Made by a program: the position numbers and the translations under genes. Source: Stygiolobus caldivivus (lineage in GTDB: Archaea; Thermoproteota; Thermoprotei_A; Sulfolobales; Sulfolobaceae). From it: DNA of 64,000 nucleotides. Under the pieces are notes generated by a model. That model did not search any database, was not told the DNA's origin, and saw only the letters and a list, made by a program, of their open reading frames with translations. The DNA lies in contig NZ_AP024597.1 of the NCBI RefSeq assembly GCF_019704315.1, positions 2,516,501-2,580,500 of the forward strand, in the 5' to 3' direction. Positions 55,947-64,000 of the stretch are shown piece by piece; position 1 is the stretch's first letter, and each line of letters opens with the position of its first letter.

Positions 55947-56844
55947 TTATTAACTCTTCCAATCCGGCTATAGTCTTTAGAATATCAGTTCTGGTAACTA
56001 TTCCTACAACTCTTTGATTTCGTGATATTACTAGTAGTCTTCCCACGTTATAAATTAACATTTTCCTTATTGCTGTCATGATATCATCTTCATCGCCTAT
56101 GCTGATTACGTTAGTCTTCATATAGTCAGTTACCTTAGCTTCGAAATTTCCTTCAAAGAAGGCCTTAATGATATCGGCCGTAGTAAGTATACCTAGAGTT
56201 TTCTCATCATTATCTAGAACTGGCGCACCTCTAATTCCTTCTTTGTATAATATTTGTGCAGCCTCTTTGAGTAACATATTAGGTTTCAATGCGATTAATT
56301 TTCTAGAAATTATATTTTTAACTTGAACTTTAGGTATGCTTATCATCCTTGTCACATCTAATATTAGCTCTTTCCTCGAGTCGTCTATATGGATGATAAC
56401 TCCTTCTATCACTAATCTACTGTAGGGTATAGGTCCTACTTTTACAGTATCTCCTACCTTCAATTTTCTTAAGTCTCCACTGACCCTAAGTAGAACCTTA
56501 TTCCCAGAAGGGTTAGTTATATCTAGAATTTCTATGTTACTTATTTTTATATCGGTCTCAAAACCATCCTTGTATAAACTTAATTGATCTAGAATAGGCG
56601 TTATAATAGGATTTTTAATAGTCTCATATGCTTTAAGCGTTGGAACATATCCCCCATTAGGCCCAGGTTTCGATTCAATAAGACCTAAGACCTTCAAACT
56701 CAAAATTATATTCCTTACAGTCCCCTCATCTTTCCCTATAATATCAGCCACTTCCTTACTCTTTATCATTCTCTTGCTCTTGTTATATAAGTCAACTAAT
56801 GCTAGAAGTATTTCCCTCTGTGTAGATGACAAATTTTGCATCAA
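55939..56844 (-). CDS. Winged-helix and CBS-pair regulator
   Basis: A 301-residue protein. Residues 1-70 form a winged helix (STQREILLALVDLY, then DEGTVRNIILSLKVLGLIE); residues 75-170 are a beta-rich ligand or coupling domain; residues 175-300 are a CBS pair (LLKEAAQILYKEGIRGAPVL, TAIRKMLIYNVGRLLVIS). CBS pairs bind adenine nucleotides, so this is likely a transcription regulator that senses energy state. It is cotranscribed with the JAMM-like gene. Confidence 0.85.
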   Translation of the reverse strand: MMQNLSSTQREILLALVDLYNKSKRMIKSKEVADIIGKDEGTVRNIILSLKVLGLIESKPGPNGGYVPTLKAYETIKNPIITPILDQLSLYKDGFETDIKISNIEILDITNPSGNKVLLRVSGDLRKLKVGDTVKVGPIPYSRLVIEGVIIHIDDSRKELILDVTRMISIPKVQVKNIISRKLIALKPNMLLKEAAQILYKEGIRGAPVLDNDEKTLGILTTADIIKAFFEGNFEAKVTDYMKTNVISIGDEDDIMTAIRKMLIYNVGRLLVISRNQRVVGIVTRTDILKTIAGLEELINA

Positions 56845-56878
56845 TAATTATAATCTAGTTATAAATTTAAAAATCATT

Positions 56879-57565
56879 TCATGAGCCAATTATTTTCTTT
56901 ACTATCTTCGGATTAATACTAAATACTTTTTCTGCTATCATAGCTATATATTCTGGCTTCGGTAAAGGGTATTTAATCCCTATATTTATAGCGATAGCTC
57001 TCTTTTGTGCTTCTAAGCTTAATTTATCTCGTATATTTTTGGTAGCAATACCCTCAGCTAATTTAAAGGCCGTGTAAAACCTAGCGAAACTGACAGCCGT
57101 ATGTTGAACCTCATCCACATTAACGGAGTTTAGCACCCTTAATGCGTTGTAGAGAGTGTCTTCAGGTTTAAAGGAAAAAATTCCTTCCGTGAAAATCAGC
57201 CTTAGTGTTTTAGCAAGGCTTGACTTGTCCTTATCTAATGCTTCATAAGCCTCTAGGGGTCTATTCTCTGCTATTAACTGCGATGCGTTATCAAATTTTA
57301 TCTCTGGTGTAAAAATTTTAATAAATAGCTCTTCATAATCGCTCATTAACCCGAGTCCATCCTTTCCTACTACGTATAAACTTATTAATTCCTTTTCGTA
57401 AAGTCCATCAGCCTTAAACCCCCTTATGGGTTTTATATGTTTTTCCTCATAAGACTTTTCCAGTACCTCTAAAACCTGGTCTCTAGTCACATTAGTGTTC
57501 TCTAATATTTTCCCCCATATATCGGTTAGAACCTTGACCCTCTCCTTGTATAAATCCTTTACCAT
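56879..57565 (-). CDS. DUF2192-like Sulfolobales protein
   Basis: A 228-residue soluble helical protein with no catalytic motif that I know (YKERVKVLTDIWGKILEN at the start, VQHTAVSFARFYTAFKLAEG in the second half). It resembles the DUF2192 group found in Crenarchaeota. It lies 34 bp upstream of the CBS regulator on the same strand and may be transcribed with it. Confidence 0.65.
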   Translation of the reverse strand: MVKDLYKERVKVLTDIWGKILENTNVTRDQVLEVLEKSYEEKHIKPIRGFKADGLYEKELISLYVVGKDGLGLMSDYEELFIKIFTPEIKFDNASQLIAENRPLEAYEALDKDKSSLAKTLRLIFTEGIFSFKPEDTLYNALRVLNSVNVDEVQHTAVSFARFYTAFKLAEGIATKNIRDKLSLEAQKRAIAINIGIKYPLPKPEYIAMIAEKVFSINPKIVKKIIGS

Positions 57566-57619
57566 GGATTTGTATTTGGCAATTTCCCTTAAAAAGGTAT
57601 CAAAACAGAGGATCTAAAC

Positions 57620-58012
57620 ATGAGCATAACAAATGAAGACACTTTAAAAAATAATGTAGTGTTAATTTCAGCATCAGATCTAGAGGAAGAGATCAAGGAA
57701 TTAAAAGATAAATTAAAAGGAATCAATGACTCTACAACTCAAGAATTTAACAGCATTAAATCGGAATTAGATAAACTGTTCACGATCACTAGCTGGTTAA
57801 ACATAGCTAGATCACAAGGGATGTGGAAGGCCAAGACGTGCAGACATGTATTTAATGATACATGTAATGCATGGAGCGTGGCTGAACCTGAAAAATTAGG
57901 GATACCTCAAGATGCTGTGGTAGTCCAAGAGAATGGAAGTAAAAAGATTGTGGTAGCAAAGTTCTCTGATTTGTGTATAACGTGCCCGTTATACGAACCT
58001 AGGAAGGCGTGA
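57620..58012 (+). CDS. Small coiled-coil protein with a Cys cluster
   Basis: A 130-residue protein: residues 18-55 form a coiled coil (LEEEIKELKDKLKGI), and the second half has four cysteines (CRHVFNDTC near 74-82; CITCPLYE near 119-126) that could bind a metal ion or an Fe-S cluster. Family not recognised. Its end overlaps the converging HTH gene by 14 bp. Promoter TTTGTATTTGG region lies between the diverging genes. Confidence 0.65.
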   Translation: MSITNEDTLKNNVVLISASDLEEEIKELKDKLKGINDSTTQEFNSIKSELDKLFTITSWLNIARSQGMWKAKTCRHVFNDTCNAWSVAEPEKLGIPQDAVVVQENGSKKIVVAKFSDLCITCPLYEPRKA

Positions 58013-58325
58013 TATGAGTAATAATTTTTTTGATTCTGAGAATTTTTCTGCTCATTATGTTAGTTTCTTCTATGAATTCTTCTAGGCTTTCTAGTAAATC
58101 GTCAAGGATTATATCTATTATTTCTCTTTTCTCTCGTTCATTAGCTATCTTGAATGCCTTCTCAATAGTCTCGTCGCTAGGATGTGTGGCACTAGATAAG
58201 AATTTAGTTATAGCTGAGGGGGATAAGCCAAGTTCTTCAGCGAGTTCCTTTTTACTTCTATTCTCTAGCAACAATTCGATAATACGTGTCCTAGCCTCTT
58301 TACTTAGGTTATGTATGATCCTCAT
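57999..58325 (-). CDS. HTH-type transcription regulator
   Basis: A 108-residue protein with a clear helix-turn-helix: NRSKKELAEELGLSPSAITK, followed by a helical C-terminal region (LLESLEEFIEETNIMSR) for dimerisation. It resembles archaeal XRE/AraC-like single-domain regulators. It diverges from the reductase-like gene at 58379 with 53 bp between, so it may control that gene. Confidence 0.75.
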   Translation of the reverse strand: MRIIHNLSKEARTRIIELLLENRSKKELAEELGLSPSAITKFLSSATHPSDETIEKAFKIANEREKREIIDIILDDLLESLEEFIEETNIMSRKILRIKKIITHITPS

Positions 58326-58378
58326 TTAGTTAAGTTGTCATCGAAAATTTAATAAGTGAAATATATTATATCTTACGA

Positions 58379-59254
58379 ATGAAGGCAATAGTATTCGATT
58401 TAGGTATTACAGTAAAAGATGTGATAGAACAGCCCATAAATAAGGACTTTGTGATGGTAACACCCTCAACAGTTCTCTTCACCGGATTAGAAAACGCAAT
58501 TTACACTGGATTCTTATGGGTCGAACCAAAGAGAATTCTTGGGAGCACCGGTATAGTTAAGATAAGGAACGTTGGGATCGAAGTGGATAAGAACATTGAG
58601 GGTAAAAATGCTGTAGTCCTTCCATATTCTAAAAAGTATGGTGGAATAGGGACAGAAATAGACGGAATCCTAAGTGAGTATGCTGTAATACCAGAAGATA
58701 GTATAGTGGTTCTGCCAGATAACTTTAATATAAAGTACGTTCTATATCCGTTCGTAAGTATTGGATTACAGCTTAGAAAGATAGTCAAGGGCTTTAATGT
58801 TCTAATCGTTGGTGGTGGACTAGTATCATACATCTCTTCCTTAGCTCTAGTAGGGTATGCTAGTAGGGTGTACTTATACAACGACGAAGGCTATAAAGTA
58901 AGGTTATATGGGGTTGAAGAAATAAAGGATGGAGGAAGTTGGGATATCATATTCGCTGGGAGTATGAGGAGTTGGATTAGGGTAGCATTACAATTTAGTT
59001 CTAAAGAAGGGGATATCTTAGCTTTACCAAAATTTCTAAACTCTTGGCCTGCAATTATTCCTACCAGACTAAACGTAAGGCTAATTGAGCCTATGAAAAT
59101 GGACGGAGTATTTGAATTTATTGACGATGAAATCACAGATAAAATATTTCAAGAGCTAGTAGTCTCATCTGACTCCCTTGAATCTTCGATACCTACACCT
59201 AAACCAGGAGTTCTATTTAACGCTGAGAAATTCTTTTCTGCTAGAAGGTCGTAA
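58379..59254 (+). CDS. Divergent medium-chain dehydrogenase-like protein
   Basis: A 291-residue protein with the outline of a medium-chain alcohol dehydrogenase: a GroES-like N-terminal part with GILSEYAVIPEDSIVVLPDN, then a Rossmann-type VLIVGGGLVSYISSLALVGY. The zinc-binding His/Cys residues are absent and the nucleotide domain is shorter than usual, so catalysis is uncertain. The frame is intact. Its role is unknown. Confidence 0.6.
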   Translation: MKAIVFDLGITVKDVIEQPINKDFVMVTPSTVLFTGLENAIYTGFLWVEPKRILGSTGIVKIRNVGIEVDKNIEGKNAVVLPYSKKYGGIGTEIDGILSEYAVIPEDSIVVLPDNFNIKYVLYPFVSIGLQLRKIVKGFNVLIVGGGLVSYISSLALVGYASRVYLYNDEGYKVRLYGVEEIKDGGSWDIIFAGSMRSWIRVALQFSSKEGDILALPKFLNSWPAIIPTRLNVRLIEPMKMDGVFEFIDDEITDKIFQELVVSSDSLESSIPTPKPGVLFNAEKFFSARRS

Positions 59255-59259
59255 AAAGA

Positions 59260-60459
59260 TCATAAATAAGACGAAATGGTTTCACCTAGAATCTTTATTC
59301 CTTGCTCTAACTCTTCTGGATTAGGATAGCTAAAGTTTAGTCTCATCGTGTTTCTTCCACTGTAGTCATAATAGAAACTGGATCCCGGCACGTAAGCTAC
59401 TCCCCTCTTCATTGCCTCTTCTAACATCTTTACTGTGTCTATCTTTTCTGGTAGCCAAGTAAACACAAACATACCACCTACTGGCCTACTCCATCTAGCT
59501 GATTTCGGGAAGTATTTCTCTATAGCATCTAACATGACATCTCTTTTTTCACGATATGTTTGCTTAATTTTAGGAATTTGCCTCTCTATGACTCCTCTCT
59601 TGATTGCTTCCATTGCGATCATCTGAGTAAACGTTGGCGTGTGTAAATCTACATTCTGCTTATATAGCTCCATTTCATGAGTGAACTCTTCAGAAGCTAT
59701 AACCCAACCTAATCTAAAACCTGGGGCTAAAATTTTACTAAAGGTTCCGGTGTAGATCACCCTGCCGCTTCTATCCAAAGCTTTTAACGGCGGTGGGCTA
59801 TCCCCTTCAAATACTAAGAAGCCATAGGCATCATCCTCTATCAGTAGAAAGTCATATTGTTCTGCCAATTCGATGAGCCTCTTTCTGTCTTCTAGGCCCA
59901 TAGTTGTTCCAGCCGGATTTTGTGCAGTGGGTATAACATACATCAACTTAGGTTTTTTGCCTTTTGATATACTCTCCTTAATTTTTGTTTCTAACTCGTC
60001 AATATCAGGTCCTTTTTCTGTAACCTTTACGCCAATAAAGTTAGGCTTCCTGGCTCTAAGTATGTTTAAGGCGGCCAGATAAGTGGGCATTTCGACAATA
60101 ACTGTATCTCCCGGGTCTACAAGGAGATTAAAGATCATGAACAGGGCTTCTTGGCTCCCAACTGTGACGAAAATGTTGTTCTCATTTATCCCAGTTATGC
60201 CCCTTCTTGACGATAGATTTACAAGTTCTTTCCTAAATTCTACTATTCCTGAAGTGGTAGAGTACTGTAGTGCCCTTTCAGGACTATTTTTAAGTATGTC
60301 AGTTGTTATTTTTTCTATCTCCTCAGATGGGAAAGTCGAGGGGTCGGGTAAACCTCCTGCCAAGCTTATTACCTTTTTACCTTCAGTTAGTTTAAGTAGA
60401 TCTCGTATTTCTGAACTTCTCAATAACTCTGTATCCTTGGACAAAAACCGTTCAAACAT
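59260..60459 (-). CDS. PLP aminotransferase, 2-aminoadipate/aromatic type
   Basis: A 399-residue fold-type I aminotransferase of the group that includes LysN and MocR-like aminotransferases. PLP Lys in [17 protein letters not shown], Asn/Asp/Tyr contacts in [12 protein letters not shown] and [11 protein letters not shown]. It may act on 2-aminoadipate in lysine synthesis or on aromatic amino acids; the sequence does not decide. It is transcribed alone, facing away from the CinA-like gene. Confidence 0.88.
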   Translation of the reverse strand: MFERFLSKDTELLRSSEIRDLLKLTEGKKVISLAGGLPDPSTFPSEEIEKITTDILKNSPERALQYSTTSGIVEFRKELVNLSSRRGITGINENNIFVTVGSQEALFMIFNLLVDPGDTVIVEMPTYLAALNILRARKPNFIGVKVTEKGPDIDELETKIKESISKGKKPKLMYVIPTAQNPAGTTMGLEDRKRLIELAEQYDFLLIEDDAYGFLVFEGDSPPPLKALDRSGRVIYTGTFSKILAPGFRLGWVIASEEFTHEMELYKQNVDLHTPTFTQMIAMEAIKRGVIERQIPKIKQTYREKRDVMLDAIEKYFPKSARWSRPVGGMFVFTWLPEKIDTVKMLEEAMKRGVAYVPGSSFYYDYSGRNTMRLNFSYPNPEELEQGIKILGETISSYL

Positions 60460-60508
60460 TTAACACTTCACGCACAAAATATTAACCTTTATCCTTTTAT
60501 CTATTTTT

Positions 60509-61303
60509 GTGGAAGAGTGGTATGCTGAAATAATAACGATAGGAAATGAAATACTATCTGGTAAGACAATAAACACTAATGCTTCACATATAGCTAGAAG
60601 GCTGATCTCTATAGGTTTCACTATACGAAGAATAACAGTAGTAATGGATGAATTGGAAGAAATTAAGGAGATCTTTAAGGAAACCATAAGCAGAAACCCC
60701 AACCTGATCGTATCCACAGGTGGATTAGGTCCCACTTATGATGACAAGACTAGTGAAGGGATTTCCCTAGCTATAAATAGACCTTTAGAGTTGAACCAGA
60801 AAGCATATCAAATGATTGTAGAGAAATACTCTAGATTAGGAATCCAACTTACGGAAGAAAGAGTAAAAATGGCTAAAATGCCTAGAGGTAGCATAGCAGT
60901 TGAGAATGACGTGGGTATAGCACCAGGCATTTACGTAAAATATGAAGACATAGAGATTTTAGCTACCCCGGGTGTACCTCGTGAAATGGAAAATGTACTA
61001 GAAAATTTTCTATCTAAACATCTAACTAATAGGCCTAATAAAAAATATCATGAAGAGAGCTTTATCATTAGAGGAGTTATGGAATCTACTATTGCACCTT
61101 ACGTTAAGCAGTTGGTAAAGAAATATGATTTATATATAAAGACTCACCCTAAAGGAAAAGAATTAGAAAACCCAGTCTTGGAAATTCAAATAGCCGGAAG
61201 TTCAATCAGTGAAGACGAAATAGAAAGAAAAATTAAGGAATGTAAAAAGGAACTAATAGACATAGGTGTAAGACTAGGGGGACTTGTAGAGGAAGTTAAG
61301 TAA
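60509..61303 (+). CDS. CinA-like protein (molybdopterin-binding fold)
   Basis: A 264-residue protein with the CinA N-terminal fold: [34 protein letters not shown], and [17 protein letters not shown]. Only this domain is present; the C-terminal nicotinamide amidase domain of bacterial CinA is absent, as is common in archaea. Such proteins hydrolyse ADP-ribose or related pyrophosphates. It starts at GTG 60509; its end overlaps the converging hydrolase by 30 bp. Confidence 0.85.
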   Translation: MEEWYAEIITIGNEILSGKTINTNASHIARRLISIGFTIRRITVVMDELEEIKEIFKETISRNPNLIVSTGGLGPTYDDKTSEGISLAINRPLELNQKAYQMIVEKYSRLGIQLTEERVKMAKMPRGSIAVENDVGIAPGIYVKYEDIEILATPGVPREMENVLENFLSKHLTNRPNKKYHEESFIIRGVMESTIAPYVKQLVKKYDLYIKTHPKGKELENPVLEIQIAGSSISEDEIERKIKECKKELIDIGVRLGGLVEEVK

Positions 61304-62056
61304 TTCTTTTGTTAACTCCTCCGGCATTTCAAAATTAAGGAAATGACCATAACTCGCAAAGACTTTACTTTTTGCGTCCTTAATTTTGCTCTTAAACAAG
61401 TTTAAGTTCTGAGATAGCTTGTCTTCACTCCCATAAAGTAATAAAGTTTCTATATCTAATTTGGTCAACTCTTCTGAGTAATCTCTTGCATTAAGTAAAC
61501 CTTCTACTGCATACTTATATCCTATCGGGGTATTCTCTCGGTAGACGCTTAATAAGTCATTCCACGCTCTGGGGTTACCATATAAAGTGGGAGCAAAATC
61601 GTTTATTTTTCTCCTATAATCTGCAAGAGCCTCCATGCCCAATGATAAGGCTATTGATAACATTTTCTCATAGGGTTCTCTTGCCGGTGCTTTATATAAC
61701 GCTCCTATTAATACAAGTTTTTTTACACTATTTTTTAAGGCATAATCAATTGCAATTAAAGTCCCTAATGAGTGTCCTACGATAATCGGTTCTTTAATCC
61801 CTTCTATTTCTAATAATTTTCTAAGGTCTTCAGAATGTTCCTCTATTAAATACGGTGCGGGCGGTATTGATGATCTACCGTGACCTCTTAAGTCATATAC
61901 TAAGACTTTATATTTCCTTGATAAGGTTGGGTAAATGTATTTCCAACTATTTTTACTCCCAGCTAGGTGATGTATTAGAATTACAGTGTCGTTAGCATTA
62001 TTTTCATCTCTAACTTCATAGTAGATTCTTACCCCATTATCTAACGTTATGATCAA
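61274..62056 (-). CDS. Alpha/beta hydrolase
   Basis: A 260-residue hydrolase. The nucleophile elbow is [14 protein letters not shown] (Ser near 98), the oxyanion region [14 protein letters not shown], the acid is likely the Asp of [10 protein letters not shown], and the His that of [11 protein letters not shown]. Typical of esterases or lactonases; substrate unknown. Its ATG overlaps the stop of pheT by 4 bp, so it is in the pheS-pheT operon. Confidence 0.85.
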   Translation of the reverse strand: MIITLDNGVRIYYEVRDENNANDTVILIHHLAGSKNSWKYIYPTLSRKYKVLVYDLRGHGRSSIPPAPYLIEEHSEDLRKLLEIEGIKEPIIVGHSLGTLIAIDYALKNSVKKLVLIGALYKAPAREPYEKMLSIALSLGMEALADYRRKINDFAPTLYGNPRAWNDLLSVYRENTPIGYKYAVEGLLNARDYSEELTKLDIETLLLYGSEDKLSQNLNLFKSKIKDAKSKVFASYGHFLNFEMPEELTKELLNFLYKSP

Positions 62057-63684
62057 AGGTTTTCACCTATGAGCCTATCGACGTATATTTCACTTATCAC
62101 TATTGGGTACTCTATTCCAAGTTTTTCAAGCACTTGAGGGTGAACTTCACCTATAATTCCTACTACTTGTTCCTTATCTTTTATGATTTCAGCTGTTCTA
62201 CCTTTGATGAGTAAAGGGTGTTCAGCTCTTCTGTACTCAAAAGATATATTAAGATTGTATAAGATTTGATGTATTCTAGATTGGAGGTCTTCAAAGCTTA
62301 CTTTACTGTCCATAATAGAGTAGACGGCCCTTGTAGAGTTTAAATAACCAGTATCAGTATTACCCCTTATCACCGCATCTCCGATTTCAAACACCAGTAT
62401 AGGCATTTTTGAATGTTGGTTCTGCTTTAAGAAATACAGTGTAGTAGGTATAAGAGAATTCCTGATTACTGTATAGTCAACAGTCACTGGGTTTACTATT
62501 TTAACGTAATCACCTTCAATATCCCTATCGTTAGTGAGGACAAAAGTAAAGATCTCCGTGAACCCTGCTCCGATACTTAAATCCCTTATTTTTCTGGTTA
62601 CAGTAGTTAATTTAGTAGCTGCGCCTAAACGTGTAAGTTTAAAACTTGAAGGTTCAAGGTTTTGATATCCTATCATCATCGCTACATCTTCTACTAGATC
62701 GATTTGCGAAATTATATCTACTCTATAGGGAGGGATAATAACTTCTACCTCGTTACCTTGTACTTTACTTACATCGAATCTAGCCATCCTTAAGTATTCT
62801 ATTACACTTTCAGTGGTTAGGTTTAACCCAATTTTTTTGCTAACATAATCTGAACTGATTTTCATTTTAGAGTGCTTCAGCTGCGGGTACCAAGTCTCAT
62901 AGCTTTCAGAAAGGACCTTAACCAGTTCTATTTTTCCGCCCATCTCAGCTAAGTTTGTTGTAAGGATGTCTAACGTTGCACTTACAGCATCTAAAGAAGT
63001 ACCCGTAACATCAATGAATAAGTTTCTTGTAGATATCTCTAGCCGCGTTTTTTCAGAGTTTATTACGGGCGGTATGCTAAGGATACTACCATTATCTTCC
63101 ATAATTGCCGGTGTCCTCCCGTCCTTAACAGAAATAGTTCCGTATTGTTTTCCTTGTTCTGTACTCTCTAAAACTTCCTTCACAGTTAACTCTCTTTTTT
63201 CATTTAGCGGTGTAAATTTGTAATCCAACTGTACTTCTCTGTATACTATGTTTTTAGAGGTAATCTTATCTAGGTCATGGATCCCTATAGCTACCTTTTT
63301 CCTCTTTCTCCCTATAGTTATGTGAAGTTTTTCTTGGAATTGAATAAGTTCTTTTAAGGAATCTTCATCAAGATTTATTCCCCTTACTATCCCTGCTACT
63401 GCATAAGGCCTTGTCTCAACTTTTTCTACCTTAAGGCTATACTCTCCTTGTTTTACTTCATACTTTGCTTCTCCCAGTTCGATCTTCTTTAGTCCTTTAA
63501 TTGCCCTTATTATACCTGGTGTAGATAGGAGGTCGGGCCTATCGTTATTTATTTCGATTTCTAAATGGTCTTGGTCAACAGGTTTAACTTCAGATTTTAG
63601 GTTAAATAGTAAATCTTCCAGTTCATTCTCACTAATTTTCAGCTTATTTAGCAAGTCCCACTTGTAGACTATAATGTTAACCAC
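62053..63684 (-). CDS. pheT: Phenylalanyl-tRNA synthetase beta subunit
   Basis: A 543-residue beta subunit of the archaeal type: an N-terminal B1-like region, B3/B4 editing domain (YAVAGIVRGINLDEDSLKEL), B5 domain (KISSDYVSKKIGLNLTTESV) and the catalytic-like core near the C-terminus. It pairs with PheS to charge tRNA-Phe; the editing domain removes Tyr. Starts 6 bp after the pheS stop. Confidence 0.95.
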   Translation of the reverse strand: MVNIIVYKWDLLNKLKISENELEDLLFNLKSEVKPVDQDHLEIEINNDRPDLLSTPGIIRAIKGLKKIELGEAKYEVKQGEYSLKVEKVETRPYAVAGIVRGINLDEDSLKELIQFQEKLHITIGRKRKKVAIGIHDLDKITSKNIVYREVQLDYKFTPLNEKRELTVKEVLESTEQGKQYGTISVKDGRTPAIMEDNGSILSIPPVINSEKTRLEISTRNLFIDVTGTSLDAVSATLDILTTNLAEMGGKIELVKVLSESYETWYPQLKHSKMKISSDYVSKKIGLNLTTESVIEYLRMARFDVSKVQGNEVEVIIPPYRVDIISQIDLVEDVAMMIGYQNLEPSSFKLTRLGAATKLTTVTRKIRDLSIGAGFTEIFTFVLTNDRDIEGDYVKIVNPVTVDYTVIRNSLIPTTLYFLKQNQHSKMPILVFEIGDAVIRGNTDTGYLNSTRAVYSIMDSKVSFEDLQSRIHQILYNLNISFEYRRAEHPLLIKGRTAEIIKDKEQVVGIIGEVHPQVLEKLGIEYPIVISEIYVDRLIGENL

Positions 63685-63690
63685 AGCCTA

Positions 63691-64000
63691 TCAGCCCCTG
63701 AAATTTCTCAGAAAATCTACGTTATTTGCATATAATAATCTAATATCCTTGAGGCCGAATAAGAGCATAGCGAGGCGATCTATTCCTATACCCCAAGCCC
63801 CAGCATCACTATCTATACCTACGGCTTCAAGTATCTCGGGCCTCAGTAAACCTGCACCTGACATCTCTACCCAGCCCAAGCCTTCGATCTTTCCATATAC
63901 TTCCACGCTAGGTTCTGTGAACGGGAAGTAAGCTGGCTTAAATTTTATTTCCTTTATACCTATCTGATAAAAGATCTCCTTTAAGACTCCTAATAGATCC
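63691..64000 (-). CDS. pheS: Phenylalanyl-tRNA synthetase alpha subunit, C-terminal part
   Basis: The last 102 residues of PheS; the gene continues past the window edge. Motif 2 region [20 protein letters not shown] and motif 3 [20 protein letters not shown] are in place. The end FLRNFRG followed by TGA at 63691 is normal for the family. With pheT it forms the heterotetramer that charges tRNA-Phe. Confidence 0.95.
   Translation of the reverse strand, partial: DLLGVLKEIFYQIGIKEIKFKPAYFPFTEPSVEVYGKIEGLGWVEMSGAGLLRPEILEAVGIDSDAGAWGIGIDRLAMLLFGLKDIRLLYANNVDFLRNFRG

Noticed and set aside
58030-58329. 99-codon forward frame rich in Ser/Leu
   Set aside because: Antisense to the HTH regulator at 57999-58325, which has a clear helix-turn-helix.

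Overview
The window is chromosomal DNA from a thermoacidophilic crenarchaeon of the order Sulfolobales. The evidence is the complete UV-inducible pilus (ups) operon, the TreZ-TreX-TreY trehalose operon, the archaeal mevalonate cluster with a DUF35 protein, tRNA genes with small introns at position 37/38, mostly leaderless genes with TATA boxes about 25 bp before the start, and AT-rich, densely packed genes. The species cannot be fixed from the sequence alone.

Region by region. 1-5,300: an archaeal gene tail, a small alpha-crystallin-like protein, an AbrB/PhoU-type regulator, the SufCBD Fe-S scaffold complex and a ribbon-helix-helix gene whose end lies inside a convergent tRNA-Thr gene. 5,359-6,333: an NDH-2-like flavoprotein. 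6,648-18,605: an intact intron-containing tRNA-Met gene followed by a decayed integrated element of about 11.9 kb. A 37-bp copy of the tRNA 3' exon (33/37 identical) closes it at 18,569-18,605. Inside are relics of several transposons, an IS1-like relic with perfect 21-bp ends, a full ISH3-type IS that cut a gene and left a 4-bp duplication, a 325-bp MITE that cut another gene and left a 7-bp duplication, a RelE-like toxin, a retropepsin-like protein, an NTP phosphatase, an unknown zinc-ribbon/P-loop membrane protein pair, and a purine-rich non-coding tract with hairpin repeats.

18,600-26,300 is a second accessory zone of conflict genes: a secreted protein with a hydrophobic Ala/Gly-rich cysteine-bounded C-terminus overlapped by a membrane protein, a decayed HEPN/MNT pair, two intact VapBC pairs (one inside a long inverted repeat), a decayed VapBC pair, and a gene whose C-terminal 86 residues hold 13 cysteines and look like a halocin-C8-type peptide, followed by a membrane protein. 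I regard this zone, especially the halocin-like locus, as the best candidate for something undescribed.

26,267-64,000 is core genome: treY-treX-treZ plus a membrane-anchored protein; a pyruvoyl decarboxylase of the SpeD/ArgDC family; HMG-CoA synthase, a thiolase-like protein lacking the usual nucleophile, DUF35 and HMG-CoA reductase; serine hydroxymethyltransferase; a Usp-gap-pgk operon; upsX-upsE-upsF-upsA-upsB with ANTTTC-type UV boxes, followed by endonuclease III, a ParB-like protein, a glycosyltransferase and an Lhr-type helicase; a JAMM-like and a CBS-domain protein; an aminotransferase; a CinA-like protein; an alpha/beta hydrolase; and pheT-pheS running off the end of the window.
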